Assembly (NCBI GenBank): GCA_002071485.1
Contig: MWFF01000182.1
Span: 1 to 64,000, forward strand
Direction of reading: 5' to 3'
DNA: 64,000 nucleotides
Source of the DNA: Verrucomicrobia bacterium ADurb.Bin006
Lineage (GTDB): Bacteria > Verrucomicrobiota > Verrucomicrobiia > Limisphaerales > J093
How positions within the stretch are numbered: position 1 is the stretch's first letter; every line of letters starts with the position of its first letter. Made by a program: the position numbers and the translations under genes. Below the pieces are notes generated by a model. The model did no database searches, had not been told where the DNA came from, and was given only the letters and a program-made list of their open reading frames with translations. Of the stretch, positions 45,054 through 54,536 are shown piece after piece.

Positions 45054-45300
45054 CCCGAAAACCTCATCCCGGGACAACTACATCGCTTGCCGGACTGGCC
45101 CGCGTGTCTCTGGAACTTGTGACTTCCGCTGCATGAACGCCTGCGGCTTTTCGCCGGACAGTCGGTCATTGGCGGTGGCTGGCCTCTCGAGTCTGACATT
45201 CCATCGTGCTCCGGATTAGGGCGAGCCGGTCGCGCCTGACGTTGCCACAGCGGCACTGGTGGCGCATGATCACCCCCGCATCGGTTTCGACCGAGCAAAT

Positions 45301-47268
45301 ATGCGTTGCACCATATCCATGTTGCTTGCCGGGTTGGCCCTTGCACCCGGGTGTTGGCCGGTCTCTGCGGCGGCACCGACGCCCCTTCGTCTGGCTGGGA
45401 GTTTCGTGCAGTATCAGAGTGAGCTTCAAACCTGGGCCCCGGAAACGTGGCATGCCGTTCTTGACCGGATGCGGGATCTCCGGCTGAACACCATCATTAT
45501 CCAGATGCTCGAGCGGGAGAATCATGATGGCACGACGCATTCCTTCATTGGCTCCTCCGGCCTGCGTGACGCGACCGAGATCATTCTCGACTACGCCGAC
45601 GCCCATGATTTCGAGGTCTATCTCGGGCTGTACCTGCCGAATTGGAACCACGACATGACGGGGGGCGAGTTCCTGGCTCAAACCCAGGGGAGAATGGCGT
45701 CCACCGCGCAACGCGCCTGGGCGCGCTACCAGGCCGGCCTCCCGCACCGCTCGTTTGCCGGCTGGTACATTCCTTATGAACCCTGGACGGCGGACTACCA
45801 GCCGGCCGAAGTCGCGCGGCTGAAGTCGTTCTTCCGCGGCATCGCCGCCGCCTGCGCGGTCATTTCGGGGGACGCGCCGCTGGCAATCTCGCCATTCATC
45901 AGCAACCAGCGCCCGTCTCCCTGCCGAGTCGAGAAGGTCTACCGGGAGTTGCTCGACCAAACCGGCATCGGTCTCCTCCTGTTGCAAGACAGCGTGGGCG
46001 CGCAGCAATGGGAGACCGACATTGTGCAACGCGTGGCGCCCTATGCCCAGGCCTTCAAGAACGCCTGCGACGCCGCAGGCGTCCGGTTTTGGGCGAATCT
46101 CGAATCCTTCCGGATTTCGGACGGCGTGTACATGCCATGCGATGCGCTCCGCCTGCGAAGACAATTCGACGCCACCGCCCCTTACGTCGAGCGCTTCGTG
46201 ACGTTTGACTTCCTGCACTACATGAATCCGGTTGCTTTTCTCAGCCACTGGAACCAGGCGCGGCGCGAGGGCATGCAGAGATTGTACGCGGATTACCAGA
46301 CTGCCTTTGTGAGTGCGGACTACGATCCCTGGGCGTCTCCGACAATCGCCGCCCGCCTCCGCGGCGAGCAGTTGACGCTGATCTGGGAGGGAAACGCTGG
46401 GGATCGGTTTCAACTGCAGTCCATGACCGATCTTCTCGGTGTGTGGACGCCCGTCGATGCACCGATCACAACGAATCAGACGGGCGCGTTCCTGGCGGAC
46501 ACCTCTCCCGCGCCGCACCGGACCCGTTTCTACCGAGTGCAGCGGCTGTCGCGTCTGGAAATGGCCGATTCGATGCGCTGGGTGCCGGCCGGGGAGTTTG
46601 TCATGGGCACGCCCGCAGAAGACACGAATCGCACAGCGGGCGAGTTGGGTCAGTTTCGGGCGGGCTTCACACGCGGCTTTTGGATCAGCCGCCACGAGGT
46701 CACGCAGTCCGAATACCAAAACCTGATGTGCACAAATCCCGCCGCGTACGCCACGAATCTCGACTGTCCTGTCGAGCGGGTTTCATGGCACGAGGCGATG
46801 GATTACTGCGCACGGCTCACGCAGCAGGAGCGGCAGGCCGGGCGCTTGCCGGACGGCTTCATCTACCGGCTGCCTTCCGAGGCGGAATGGGAGTACGCCG
46901 CGCGCGCCGGCACGAGCAGTGCGTTCTGCTATGGTGACGACCCGGCGCTGCTTGGCGCGTACGGCTGGCACAGCGGCAACAGCGGATTGCGCCCGCACCC
47001 GGTTGGCGAACTCGCCCCCAATTCCTGGGGACTCGAGGACGTCCACGGAAACGTCTTCGAATGGTGTTGGGACTGGATCGAGTCTTCGCCCCCTGAGCCG
47101 GTGGCGGACCTGATCGGCACGATCACTGGTCCGACTCGCGCTGTCCGCGGAGGCGGCTGGTCCTTTCCGTGGGTGAACTGCCGCTGCAGTTGGCGCGCCG
47201 GCTATCCACCGGTGGCACGCCATTCATTTCTCGGTTTTCGCGTGGTCTTGGCCCAGCCATCCTTGTGA
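45301..47268 (+). CDS. Exported DUF4434 glycosidase-like domain fused to a SUMF1/FGE-like domain
   Basis: 655 residues from ATG 45301 (MRCTISMLLAGLALAPGC), a signal peptide with a possible lipobox (APGC). Residues about 30-350 match DUF4434, a TIM-barrel-like putative glycoside hydrolase (LRLAGSFVQYQSELQTW, GWYIPYEPWTADYQP). Residues about 360-415 are the shared FYRV module. The rest is a SUMF1/formylglycine-generating-enzyme fold (MRWVPAGEFVMGTPAEDT, SRHEVTQSEYQNLM, LPSEAEWEYAARAG, DVHGNVFEWCWDW, GGGWSF). The catalytic CxxxxC pair of true FGE is not evident (NCRCSW instead), so it may be a binding or non-sulfatase variant. The combination in one chain is uncommon. Confidence 0.78.
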   Translation: MRCTISMLLAGLALAPGCWPVSAAAPTPLRLAGSFVQYQSELQTWAPETWHAVLDRMRDLRLNTIIIQMLERENHDGTTHSFIGSSGLRDATEIILDYADAHDFEVYLGLYLPNWNHDMTGGEFLAQTQGRMASTAQRAWARYQAGLPHRSFAGWYIPYEPWTADYQPAEVARLKSFFRGIAAACAVISGDAPLAISPFISNQRPSPCRVEKVYRELLDQTGIGLLLLQDSVGAQQWETDIVQRVAPYAQAFKNACDAAGVRFWANLESFRISDGVYMPCDALRLRRQFDATAPYVERFVTFDFLHYMNPVAFLSHWNQARREGMQRLYADYQTAFVSADYDPWASPTIAARLRGEQLTLIWEGNAGDRFQLQSMTDLLGVWTPVDAPITTNQTGAFLADTSPAPHRTRFYRVQRLSRLEMADSMRWVPAGEFVMGTPAEDTNRTAGELGQFRAGFTRGFWISRHEVTQSEYQNLMCTNPAAYATNLDCPVERVSWHEAMDYCARLTQQERQAGRLPDGFIYRLPSEAEWEYAARAGTSSAFCYGDDPALLGAYGWHSGNSGLRPHPVGELAPNSWGLEDVHGNVFEWCWDWIESSPPEPVADLIGTITGPTRAVRGGGWSFPWVNCRCSWRAGYPPVARHSFLGFRVVLAQPSL

Positions 47269-47306
47269 ACCCGGTGCGCCGCCCATGAACAGGCGCGAAG
47301 AACGAA

Positions 47307-47336
47307 CCGGGCCGGGACATTGATATCCCGGCCCGG
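47307..47336. terminator. Strong bidirectional hairpin between convergent genes
   Basis: CCGGGCCGGGA (47307-47317) pairs perfectly with TCCCGGCCCGG (47326-47336) over an 8-nt loop. It lies between the convergent stops at 47268 and 47364. No U-tract follows, so it may be an attenuated terminator or a transcript-stabilising hairpin. Confidence 0.65.
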
Positions 47337-47363
47337 CCAACCTGGATTCCTCACCGAGAAGGA

Positions 47364-49568
47364 CTACTCGATTCGCACGCGATAGTACTTGGCGGCCCCG
47401 CCGATGGCGACCGTCCAGGGGGACGTCGCCGCCGTCAGATCAGCGAACGCGCCGTCGATGCGGTCGGCCTGTTGCAGCGTGCCAAAGGGCCAGGCGAGGA
47501 CGATGCTGTCCCCGGACCTCTCGATGCTGAGCTTCACGCTGGCGCTCGAGTGGGCGCGAATCTGGTCGGGCGAGAGTGCCTTGCGGTAGAAGGCCACCTC
47601 GTCGATCGCGCCTTCAAAACCGGCGCCGTTGCCGTCAAAGCGGAATCCCAGGCTGGTAAATCCATCCCCATTCGGAACGAAAGCGGGGTAGGCCTGCGTT
47701 GCGATGGGGTCTCCATTCAGATAGGTGTGAAAGAGGGCGCCGTCGTAAGTCAAGACGGCATGATACCAGGTGCCGGCCTCGACCGGGCCGCCGCCGCCCA
47801 GCCACTTCCCGTCCCACCCTCGGCTGAACAGCACCCAGGAAAGCGTGTCGTCGGGCATATGATACAGCAGCCAGCCGTTCGGACCGTTCCAATTGGGGCC
47901 GGCGCCCTCGGACGAAATGACGTTGCGGAAATCGGGGCCCGGGTTGAGCGAGGCGGGTTGGAACCATAACTCGACGGTGAACGGCCCGTGCGGGTTGAGT
48001 TCGAGCGCCCAGGGAATCTGGACATGGGCCTTGCCGGTGACGGCGACGGCCGGGTTGGTTTCCTGCGGAATGCCCGGGGCAACCCCGTAGGTGATCGCCC
48101 CTGACCCGAGCGTGTATTGCCCATCGAAGCTGCCGGCAGCGTCCACCGCTGTCACACTCGCATCGGCCTCGTCCAGGCGCCAGAATGCGACCGGGTCATC
48201 CGCCATCACCACGCGGGCATAGCCGTCCACGGGCACCGGCACAGCCCGCGGAACCACGGTGAGCACGGCCGGGTCCGTCTCGACGCTCATCCAGGGGTTG
48301 GTGATCTTGGCGGAGTAGGTCGTCTGATCATCGGCGAGCTGGATGCTCGACAGCCACAAGGTTTGGTCCGTCGCGCCTGGAATCGGGTCGGCCGCCTTGT
48401 ACCACTGGTAAGTGACGGGCAGCGCGCCGCCGGACACGGCGATGAAAGCCGCCTTGCTCCCGGCTGTGCGGGTGATCGAGGCGGGTTGCGACTCGACGGT
48501 CAGATCCGTCATGACGGTGAGGGTGGCGGGGGCGCTTGTGGCTGAGCCGTAGGGGTTGGTGACCACCACCTTGTAGGTCGCGCCGTTGTCGGCATACGCG
48601 CAGGTGAAAGAGAGGATGTCGTTGGTCGCTCCGTCGATCGGCGAGTCGTTCCTGTGCCATTGATAGGCCAGAGGCGAGGTTCCATCGGCGTTGACGGCAA
48701 AGGTGGCGATGCGGCCGGCATAGGCGGAGGTGGACGCGGGACCTTGAACAATCGACGCCGGAACCGGCGGGAGGGCGATGTTGGCGCGGCCCACCTCGTG
48801 ATGCAGCCGAACCTGGTCCGCCGTGAGGGCACTCGAGTAGATGGCGACCTCGTCAATGTTGCCATCGAAAAACTCCTCGTTGATGGCAGGGTTGCCACCC
48901 AGGCACAAGGGCCCGCCGAGGTTGATCGACGGGACGGTCCCGGTCGAGGTCCATTGCTGCTCGCCATTGCCATAGAATCGAACCGTTGTGCCGTCGTAGG
49001 TGACCACCAGGTGCGCCCATTCGTTCTTGGCGATGTTGCCGCCGGCCATGTAAATGCCGCCCCCATTCTGGACGTAAATCCAGCGAGGCGTCGTCCCGGC
49101 CTCCTGGCGGAACCACCAGCCATCGGAGTAGCTGCTCACATTGCCGGCAATGCACCGCACCCCGGCAGCCCAACTGGTCGCCCGCGCCCAAAGCTCCACC
49201 GTGAATGGACCTTCCGGGTTCAGTTCCGGCGCATAGGGCACCTGGATGTGCGATTTCTGGGGGGTTCCGCCATCGGGAGTGTAGACGTGAAATCCAGCCG
49301 AACGGACGTCGATGCCAGCCTGCTCGAACTTCGGGAAGGCGGCGAAATCATCGTAGATCACGTCTCCCTGATATGCATCGGGGTTGACAGCATTGGTGAT
49401 GGTGTACGTGTCGGCCGGATCTTCGAGCCGATAGTAGACGACCGGATTGTCGGCCAGAACGGTCTCGGCATACGAGGCGGCCTGGGGCGCGGGACAGTGC
49501 AGCAGCGCGCCGGCGGCGATAAGCGCCAGGACGCCGCGCTGAACGGGGAAGGAACAGTCAGTTTTCAT
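47364..49568 (-). CDS. Secreted LamG/Ig-domain protein
   Basis: 734 residues from Met at 49568 (MKTDCSFPVQRGVLALIAAG), a signal peptide. Order: LamG (concanavalin A-like) domain at about 35-240 (GPFTVELWARATSW, WAHLVVTYDGTTVRFYGNGE, DEVAIYSSALTADQVRLHH), two Ig-like domains at about 250-420 (each with YQWHRNDSPI or YQWYKAADPI and a DN-x-T-YxV core), a second LamG at about 430-640 (NPHGPFTVELWFQPASLNPG), and the C-terminal SIERSGDSIVLAW module ending in YYRVRIE. Likely a polysaccharide-binding extracellular protein. It converges with the DUF4434 gene across the hairpin at 47307-47336. Confidence 0.85.
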   Translation of the reverse strand: MKTDCSFPVQRGVLALIAAGALLHCPAPQAASYAETVLADNPVVYYRLEDPADTYTITNAVNPDAYQGDVIYDDFAAFPKFEQAGIDVRSAGFHVYTPDGGTPQKSHIQVPYAPELNPEGPFTVELWARATSWAAGVRCIAGNVSSYSDGWWFRQEAGTTPRWIYVQNGGGIYMAGGNIAKNEWAHLVVTYDGTTVRFYGNGEQQWTSTGTVPSINLGGPLCLGGNPAINEEFFDGNIDEVAIYSSALTADQVRLHHEVGRANIALPPVPASIVQGPASTSAYAGRIATFAVNADGTSPLAYQWHRNDSPIDGATNDILSFTCAYADNGATYKVVVTNPYGSATSAPATLTVMTDLTVESQPASITRTAGSKAAFIAVSGGALPVTYQWYKAADPIPGATDQTLWLSSIQLADDQTTYSAKITNPWMSVETDPAVLTVVPRAVPVPVDGYARVVMADDPVAFWRLDEADASVTAVDAAGSFDGQYTLGSGAITYGVAPGIPQETNPAVAVTGKAHVQIPWALELNPHGPFTVELWFQPASLNPGPDFRNVISSEGAGPNWNGPNGWLLYHMPDDTLSWVLFSRGWDGKWLGGGGPVEAGTWYHAVLTYDGALFHTYLNGDPIATQAYPAFVPNGDGFTSLGFRFDGNGAGFEGAIDEVAFYRKALSPDQIRAHSSASVKLSIERSGDSIVLAWPFGTLQQADRIDGAFADLTAATSPWTVAIGGAAKYYRVRIE

Positions 49569-49717
49569 TGAATCCGTGTGGTGTGTTGCTGTTGCAGCTC
49601 TGCCGACCATGGGCATGCATTCTGAGGACACTGTAGGACGCGCCAGAGGGACGTCAACGAAATACCCGGCGGTTTCGGGCTTGTTTTGGCGCGGGGCTTT
49701 GATACCAAGGCGTCCGC

Positions 49718-50344
49718 ATGACACGGGCGACGCAATTCAAATTGGGCGTTTTGGGTTCGGGCAAGGGCTCGAACTTCGTGGCGATTGCCGACGCCTGTGC
49801 TGCGGGGCGCGTCCCGGCCACGATCGAACTGGTGCTCAGCGACCTGCCGGAGGCAGGCATCCTGGATCGGGCGCGCGAGCGGGGGATTCGCGCCGAGCAC
49901 CTCGCGCCGGGGCGCTATCGGACGCGCCTGGATGAGGCGGCCGAGCGGGCCTACGTGGCGGGCTTGCAGGAAGCCGGCGTGGATCTGGTTGTGCTGGCCG
50001 GTTTCATGCGCATCCTCAAAGGCGATTTTCTCGGCGCTTTTCCGGGCCGAGTCGTCAACATTCATCCCTCTTTGCTGCCGGCCTTTCCCGGTCTCGAAGC
50101 CTGGAAGCAGGCGCTCGATCACGGGGTGAAGGTGACAGGAGTCACGGTCCACCTTGTAGACGCGGGTGTCGACACCGGCCCGATTCTGGCCCAGGCGCCG
50201 GTCCTGGTGCGGGACGACGACACGCCGGAGACGCTCCACGCACGCATTCAGGAAGTGGAGCATCGGCTCTACCCCGCCACCATCGCCAGGTGGCTCACCG
50301 ATACATTCGGTGCTTGCGCCCGCGGGCCCAACTTGGAGGAATAG
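49718..50344 (+). CDS. purN: Phosphoribosylglycinamide formyltransferase PurN
   Basis: 208 residues, typical length. Transfers the formyl group of 10-formyl-THF to GAR in purine synthesis. Motifs: LGVLGSGKGSNFVAIADAC (phosphate loop), LVVLAGFMRILKGDF, and VVNIHPSLLPAFPGLEAWKQ with the catalytic Asn-His pair (NIHPSLLP), then GVTVHLVDAGVDTGPILAQ with the catalytic Asp. Start chosen at ATG 49718. It is followed 91 bp later by hisG in the same direction. Confidence 0.96.
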   Translation: MTRATQFKLGVLGSGKGSNFVAIADACAAGRVPATIELVLSDLPEAGILDRARERGIRAEHLAPGRYRTRLDEAAERAYVAGLQEAGVDLVVLAGFMRILKGDFLGAFPGRVVNIHPSLLPAFPGLEAWKQALDHGVKVTGVTVHLVDAGVDTGPILAQAPVLVRDDDTPETLHARIQEVEHRLYPATIARWLTDTFGACARGPNLEE

Positions 50345-50435
50345 CGGGCCGCGCGCCCGGAACCGGGACGCCGCGGGGCGACCCCGGCATGGGGGGAAAA
50401 GAAGGTCCCGACGGGCTTTTGTGGTTTGTGTATTC

Positions 50436-51338
50436 ATGAAGAGCGAGAGAAAGCGACAGCCGAAGAAACCGATACTGCGATTGGGATTGCCCAAGGGCAG
50501 TCTGCAAACGGCCACCATCGAGAAGATGGGCAAGGCGGGGTACAACATCACCCTGAGCAGCCGCTCCTACGTTCCGTACGTGGACGATGACGAACTCGAG
50601 ATCCGGTTTATCCGGGCACAGGAGGTCAGCCGTTACGTCGAGCATGGGCATTTGGATGCCGGCCTGACGGGATACGATTGGATCCAGGAGAACGGGTCGA
50701 GCGTGCACGAGGTGGGGGAGTTCCTGTTCAGCAAGGCGACCCGCCAGTCGGCCCGCTGGGTCCTGGCCGTGCCGGAAGCCTCACCGATCCGATCGGTCAT
50801 GGATCTCGAAGGGCGCCGCATCGCGACCGAGGTCGTCAATATCACCAAGCGCTATCTGCGCCGGCACGGCGTCAAGGCCCAGGTCGAGTTTTCGTGGGGC
50901 GCCACCGAGGTCAAGGCGCACGAGATGGTCGACGCGGTTGTGGACATCACGGAGACGGGGGCGTCGCTGCGGGCCAACAAGCTGCGCATCGTGGATACAC
51001 TGTTGGTCTCGACGCCGCGGTTGATCGCCAATCACGCCGCATGGCGGGACACCTGGAAGCGGCGCAAGATCGAGACGCTGGCCCTGCTCCTCCGGGGCGC
51101 CCTTGAAGCGGAGACGATGGTGGGCCTGAAAATGAACGTGACCCGCCAGAACCTCGATTCATTGCTGCGCACCCTGCCCGCCCTGCGCAATCCGACCGTC
51201 TCGGCCCTGAGCCACGAAGGGTGGGTGGCCGTCGAGACCGTGATCGAAGAACGGGTGGTGCGCGAGTTGATCCCCCGATTGAAAGCGGCGGGTGCGGAAG
51301 GGATTATTGAATATCCATTGAACAAGGTGGTATACTGA
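50436..51338 (+). CDS. hisG: ATP phosphoribosyltransferase HisG, long form
   Basis: 300 residues from ATG 50436 ([20 protein letters not shown]). First enzyme of histidine synthesis: condenses ATP with [24 protein letters not shown] and DAGLTGYDW at the N-terminus and [19 protein letters not shown] (PRPP-binding loop) are diagnostic. The C-terminal segment [20 protein letters not shown] and [17 protein letters not shown] is the PII-like regulatory domain of the long form, so it probably binds histidine and needs no HisZ. The long plus-strand frame open to 50166 overlaps purN in another frame and is not the start. Confidence 0.95.
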   Translation: MKSERKRQPKKPILRLGLPKGSLQTATIEKMGKAGYNITLSSRSYVPYVDDDELEIRFIRAQEVSRYVEHGHLDAGLTGYDWIQENGSSVHEVGEFLFSKATRQSARWVLAVPEASPIRSVMDLEGRRIATEVVNITKRYLRRHGVKAQVEFSWGATEVKAHEMVDAVVDITETGASLRANKLRIVDTLLVSTPRLIANHAAWRDTWKRRKIETLALLLRGALEAETMVGLKMNVTRQNLDSLLRTLPALRNPTVSALSHEGWVAVETVIEERVVRELIPRLKAAGAEGIIEYPLNKVVY

Positions 51339-51360
51339 GCGGCGGAAACAAACGACTGTT

Positions 51361-51462
51361 ATGGGTTCACTGAAGAAACGGCGGAAAGCAAAGATCAATA
51401 AACACAAACGGCGCAAGAAGCTGCGCGCGCATCGTCACAAGAAGCGCACCTGGCAGAAATAG
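51361..51462 (+). CDS. AURKAIP1/COX24-type very basic small protein
   Basis: 33 residues ([20 protein letters not shown] then [13 protein letters not shown]). The pattern KxKxNKHKxxKxxKxxRHKKR is that of the AURKAIP1/COX24 domain, the bacterial relative of mitoribosomal protein mS38, common in Verrucomicrobiota and Planctomycetota. It probably binds rRNA. It begins 22 bp after the hisG stop in the same direction. The start is preceded by an A/G-rich stretch rather than a clear ribosome-binding site. Confidence 0.82.
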   Translation: MGSLKKRRKAKINKHKRRKKLRAHRHKKRTWQK

Positions 51463-51543
51463 GCCTCCCGGCGCCGTCGGATCGCATTCCTATCACAGGG
51501 CGCAGCCACCCCCCCTCACGGGTGCGCTGCGCTCTCGCTGCTC

Positions 51544-53319
51544 ATGCCCGGGCCAGACCATTCGAAGCGCCTCAAAGGGGCTCCGCCCCTGCTCCTGTTG
51601 CTCGCCCTCGCCCTAGGTGTCGCCGACGGCGGCTGCGCCCGAGGGTGGCGCTCGTCCAAAGTTCCCCCTCCGCATTCAGCCCGGGGAACCGAGGCGATCC
51701 CGCCCGCGTCAACGCCGGCGGAGCCCGAGGAGTTCAAGAGGCGCGTCGACGCCCACGCGCATTTCGCGGCCGGGATCGTGCACGATGTGCGCGGTGAAAC
51801 GACCCAGGCTCTCGATCAGTTTGCCCTCGCGGCGACCGCCGATCCGTCCAATGAACAATTGGTAATGGAGCTGGCGCACCGCTGGCTCCAGCAGCAGCAG
51901 GCCGCCCGCGCGGTCGAGTTGCTCTCGCGCAGTGCAGCCCGGCCCGAGGCCTCCGGTTTGATTCATGGTTGGCTGGGAATGGCCCTGGCCCAGGAAGGCA
52001 AGACCAACAGCGCTCTCTCCGCCTTCCGAGCCGCCGTCAGGAAAGACCCCGAATCGCTGATGGGTTACCAGGGACTGGCCCAGGCTCATCTCAACGCCCG
52101 CCAGGTCCCCGAAGCGCTCAAGGTGCTCGATCAGGCCGCCGGACGCACCAACGCGTCGCCGGTTCTGCTCGTCGGTCTGGCCGAGTTCGTCGCCCTTGCC
52201 GGCCGATCCAAGTCGATCCCGTCCGAGGAGGCGCGGACGCGCGTGTTGAATTGGCTCGAACAGGCGGCCCGGTCGGCTCCGACGCAGGCCCTGGTGCTCC
52301 AACGGATGGCGGAGACCTACAAGGCTGTCGGCGAACTGTCCCGCGCGGCCGCCCTCTACGAGGAGCTGATCGAACGCCACGCCGGCAGCAATCCGGCCTT
52401 CGGACAACTGCTTCGCGAGCAGTTGGTGCGGCTTTATCTGGCCGAGGGCAACAAGGAAAAAGCGGCGGTGCAGCTCAAAGCGATCCTGCACGACACCCCG
52501 ACGGCGCCCAAGGCCCACCTGCTCCTGGGTGCCATCGCCGCGGAGGACAAGCGGTATGCGGAAGCCGCGGATGCCTATGCAAAGGCGATTCTGCTCGATG
52601 CGGATCTGGAACCGGCCTACTACGAGTTGGCCGCCATGCGGCTGGTGCTGGGCGAACCCGACCAAGCCCTGGCCACTCTCACGCAGGCCCGGACCAGGTT
52701 CGGCGCGAACTTCCTGGTCGACTTCTACTCGGGATTGGCGCTGGCCGTCCGCAAGGAATACGCCGAGGCACTCAAGCACTACACCTCCGCGGAAATCCAG
52801 GCTCGGGCATCGGAGCCTTCGCGCCTCAATCACGTTTTTTACTTCCAGCTCGGGTCGCTCTACGAGCGCATGGCCAACGCGGCCTTTGCCCAGAAGCGGC
52901 CCGAGGAAGGCGAGCGCCACTTCACCGAAGCCGAGAAGAACCTGCGGCGTTCGCTCGAACTGTCGCCGGACAACGCCGAAGTGCTCAATTACCTCGGGTA
53001 CATGTGGGCCGAGCGCGGCGTGAACCTCGAGGAGGCGCGCCGGATGATCGAGAAGGCCGTGGCGCTCGAACCGGAGAGCGCCGCCATTCTCGACAGTCTG
53101 GCCTGGGTTCTCTTTCAACTCAAACAACCCCAGGCCGCCCTCGAACCGATGCTCAAGGCCATCAAGCTTTCACCCAAACCGGATGCCACGCTGTTCGATC
53201 ATCTGGGAGACATCTACAACGCCGTGGGCCGAGTGACGGAGGCCCGGGAGGCCTGGCGCGAGTCCCTCGACGTCGAGCCCAACGAAAGCGTCCGATCCAA
53301 ACTGGGAGCCGAGCCGTGA
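51544..53319 (+). CDS. TPR-repeat exported protein
   Basis: 591 residues. An N-terminal hydrophobic segment (PLLLLLALALGVADGGC) is followed by Cys, a weak lipobox, so an outer-membrane lipoprotein is possible. The rest is tetratricopeptide repeats: about 12 copies of the W-LG-Y-A-P pattern, for example AFRAAVRKDPESLMGYQGLAQAH, YAKAILLDADLEPAYYELA and LRRSLELSPDNAEVLNYLGY. The last repeat block (LDSLAWVLFQLKQPQAALEP) is like those of PilF/TPR carriers. A protein-protein scaffold; partner unknown. Lies upstream of the ABC/Gld cluster after a 242-bp gap. Confidence 0.85.
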   Translation: MPGPDHSKRLKGAPPLLLLLALALGVADGGCARGWRSSKVPPPHSARGTEAIPPASTPAEPEEFKRRVDAHAHFAAGIVHDVRGETTQALDQFALAATADPSNEQLVMELAHRWLQQQQAARAVELLSRSAARPEASGLIHGWLGMALAQEGKTNSALSAFRAAVRKDPESLMGYQGLAQAHLNARQVPEALKVLDQAAGRTNASPVLLVGLAEFVALAGRSKSIPSEEARTRVLNWLEQAARSAPTQALVLQRMAETYKAVGELSRAAALYEELIERHAGSNPAFGQLLREQLVRLYLAEGNKEKAAVQLKAILHDTPTAPKAHLLLGAIAAEDKRYAEAADAYAKAILLDADLEPAYYELAAMRLVLGEPDQALATLTQARTRFGANFLVDFYSGLALAVRKEYAEALKHYTSAEIQARASEPSRLNHVFYFQLGSLYERMANAAFAQKRPEEGERHFTEAEKNLRRSLELSPDNAEVLNYLGYMWAERGVNLEEARRMIEKAVALEPESAAILDSLAWVLFQLKQPQAALEPMLKAIKLSPKPDATLFDHLGDIYNAVGRVTEAREAWRESLDVEPNESVRSKLGAEP

Positions 53320-53561
53320 TAGGGCCGACCGCGAGCCAAGGATGCGCCCCGACCGGCCTCGGGCAGGCACGGGCATCGGACACCCGATTTGAACATTTTG
53401 GGTCGGGATGGTCTAAAACGCTTGAAATGAGGCTTGGCACTTGACACCGGGTGTAAAAAAATGTCTCGCGCAATCGGGAATTGCGCGGGCGGGGGTGTTG
53501 GTGCGGGTCCGCCCGGCTTGAGCGCGCGCATGGCGCGAACTTGTGATGTGGAGAGTGATGC
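53320..53561. other. Gap upstream of the ABC cluster with hairpin and promoter-like element
   Basis: Contains TTGACA at 53441 but no convincing -10 at the right distance, and a perfect 8-bp stem CGCGCAAT-CGGGA-ATTGCGCG at 53467-53487. It probably holds the cluster promoter; exact position not resolved. Confidence 0.4.
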
Positions 53562-54536
53562 ATGATTAAAGTACACAACCTGGTCAAGGCCTTCGGCTCG
53601 AAGCTGGCGGTCAACGACGTGTCGTTTACCGTCGAACGGGGCGAGGTGCTTGGATTTCTCGGTCCCAACGGCGCGGGCAAGTCGACCACCATGCGCATGG
53701 TGACGGGCTTCATCCCCCCAACCTCCGGCCGCATCAGCGTCGGCGGCTTCGACTTGGTCAACAACCCGATCCCCGCCAAGCGCCTGATCGGTTATCTGCC
53801 GGAGAATGCCCCCGCATACACCGACATGACAGTCTACGGCTTTCTCAATTTCACGGCGGAGTTGCGCGGGCTCAGTGGCGAGTTCCGCAAGAAGGCCGTG
53901 CACCGCGCCGTCGAGATGTGCTTCCTCGACTCGGTGCTCTACCAGAGCGTGGACACGCTCTCGAAAGGGTACCGTCACCGGACCTGCTTCGCCCAATCCA
54001 TCATTCATGACCCGGACATTCTGATCATGGACGAGCCGACCGACGGCCTGGACCCAAATCAGAAGCACGAGGTGCGCACCCTCATCCGGCGCATGGGCGA
54101 GAAAAAGGCGATCGTCTTCTCGACCCACATTCTCGAGGAGGTCGACGCCGCATGCACACGGGCCATCGTCATCGACCGCGGCAAGATCGTCGCCAACGGC
54201 ACCCCGCGCGAGCTGCGGCAGAAGTCCGACCTCGCCGGCGCGGTGTCCCTCCGCGTGGCCGGCGTCCCCGGCGCGGTCCTGCGCGAGCGCCTGCAGCAAC
54301 TGCCCACGGTCAAACGCTGCACCATCGTCCGGGAGGAGCCGGGCGCCGCATGGGCGCGCGCCTACGGGGCCAAAGGGACGCGCGACAACGAACTGAACCA
54401 GAGTCTTTACGAACTGGCGGTGCGCGAGCAGTGGAAGCTCATCGAGTTGAAAGCTGAGGAGGGACGCCTCGAGGAAGTCTTCCGGGCCATCACCCTTCCG
54501 GACACGCCAGCCACCAGCAAGGAACAAGCCCAATGA
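53562..54536 (+). CDS. ABC transporter ATP-binding protein, GldA-like
   Basis: 324 residues. Walker A FLGPNGAGKSTTMRM near 35-49; Walker B ILIMDEPTDGLDP near 155-167; the signature is the variant LSKGYRHR; switch His in STHILEEVDAAC. The C-terminal 100 residues are an extension with VSLRVAGVPGAV, as in GldA-type proteins. Couples ATP hydrolysis to the ABC-2 permease encoded next; stop and next start overlap by 4 bp. In Bacteroidetes GldAFG serves gliding, but homologues occur widely in non-gliding bacteria, so the substrate is unknown here. Confidence 0.93.
   Translation: MIKVHNLVKAFGSKLAVNDVSFTVERGEVLGFLGPNGAGKSTTMRMVTGFIPPTSGRISVGGFDLVNNPIPAKRLIGYLPENAPAYTDMTVYGFLNFTAELRGLSGEFRKKAVHRAVEMCFLDSVLYQSVDTLSKGYRHRTCFAQSIIHDPDILIMDEPTDGLDPNQKHEVRTLIRRMGEKKAIVFSTHILEEVDAACTRAIVIDRGKIVANGTPRELRQKSDLAGAVSLRVAGVPGAVLRERLQQLPTVKRCTIVREEPGAAWARAYGAKGTRDNELNQSLYELAVREQWKLIELKAEEGRLEEVFRAITLPDTPATSKEQAQ

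Noticed and set aside
49565-50551. 328-codon minus-strand frame opposite purN and hisG start
   Set aside because: PurN and HisG motifs on the plus strand occupy the region.
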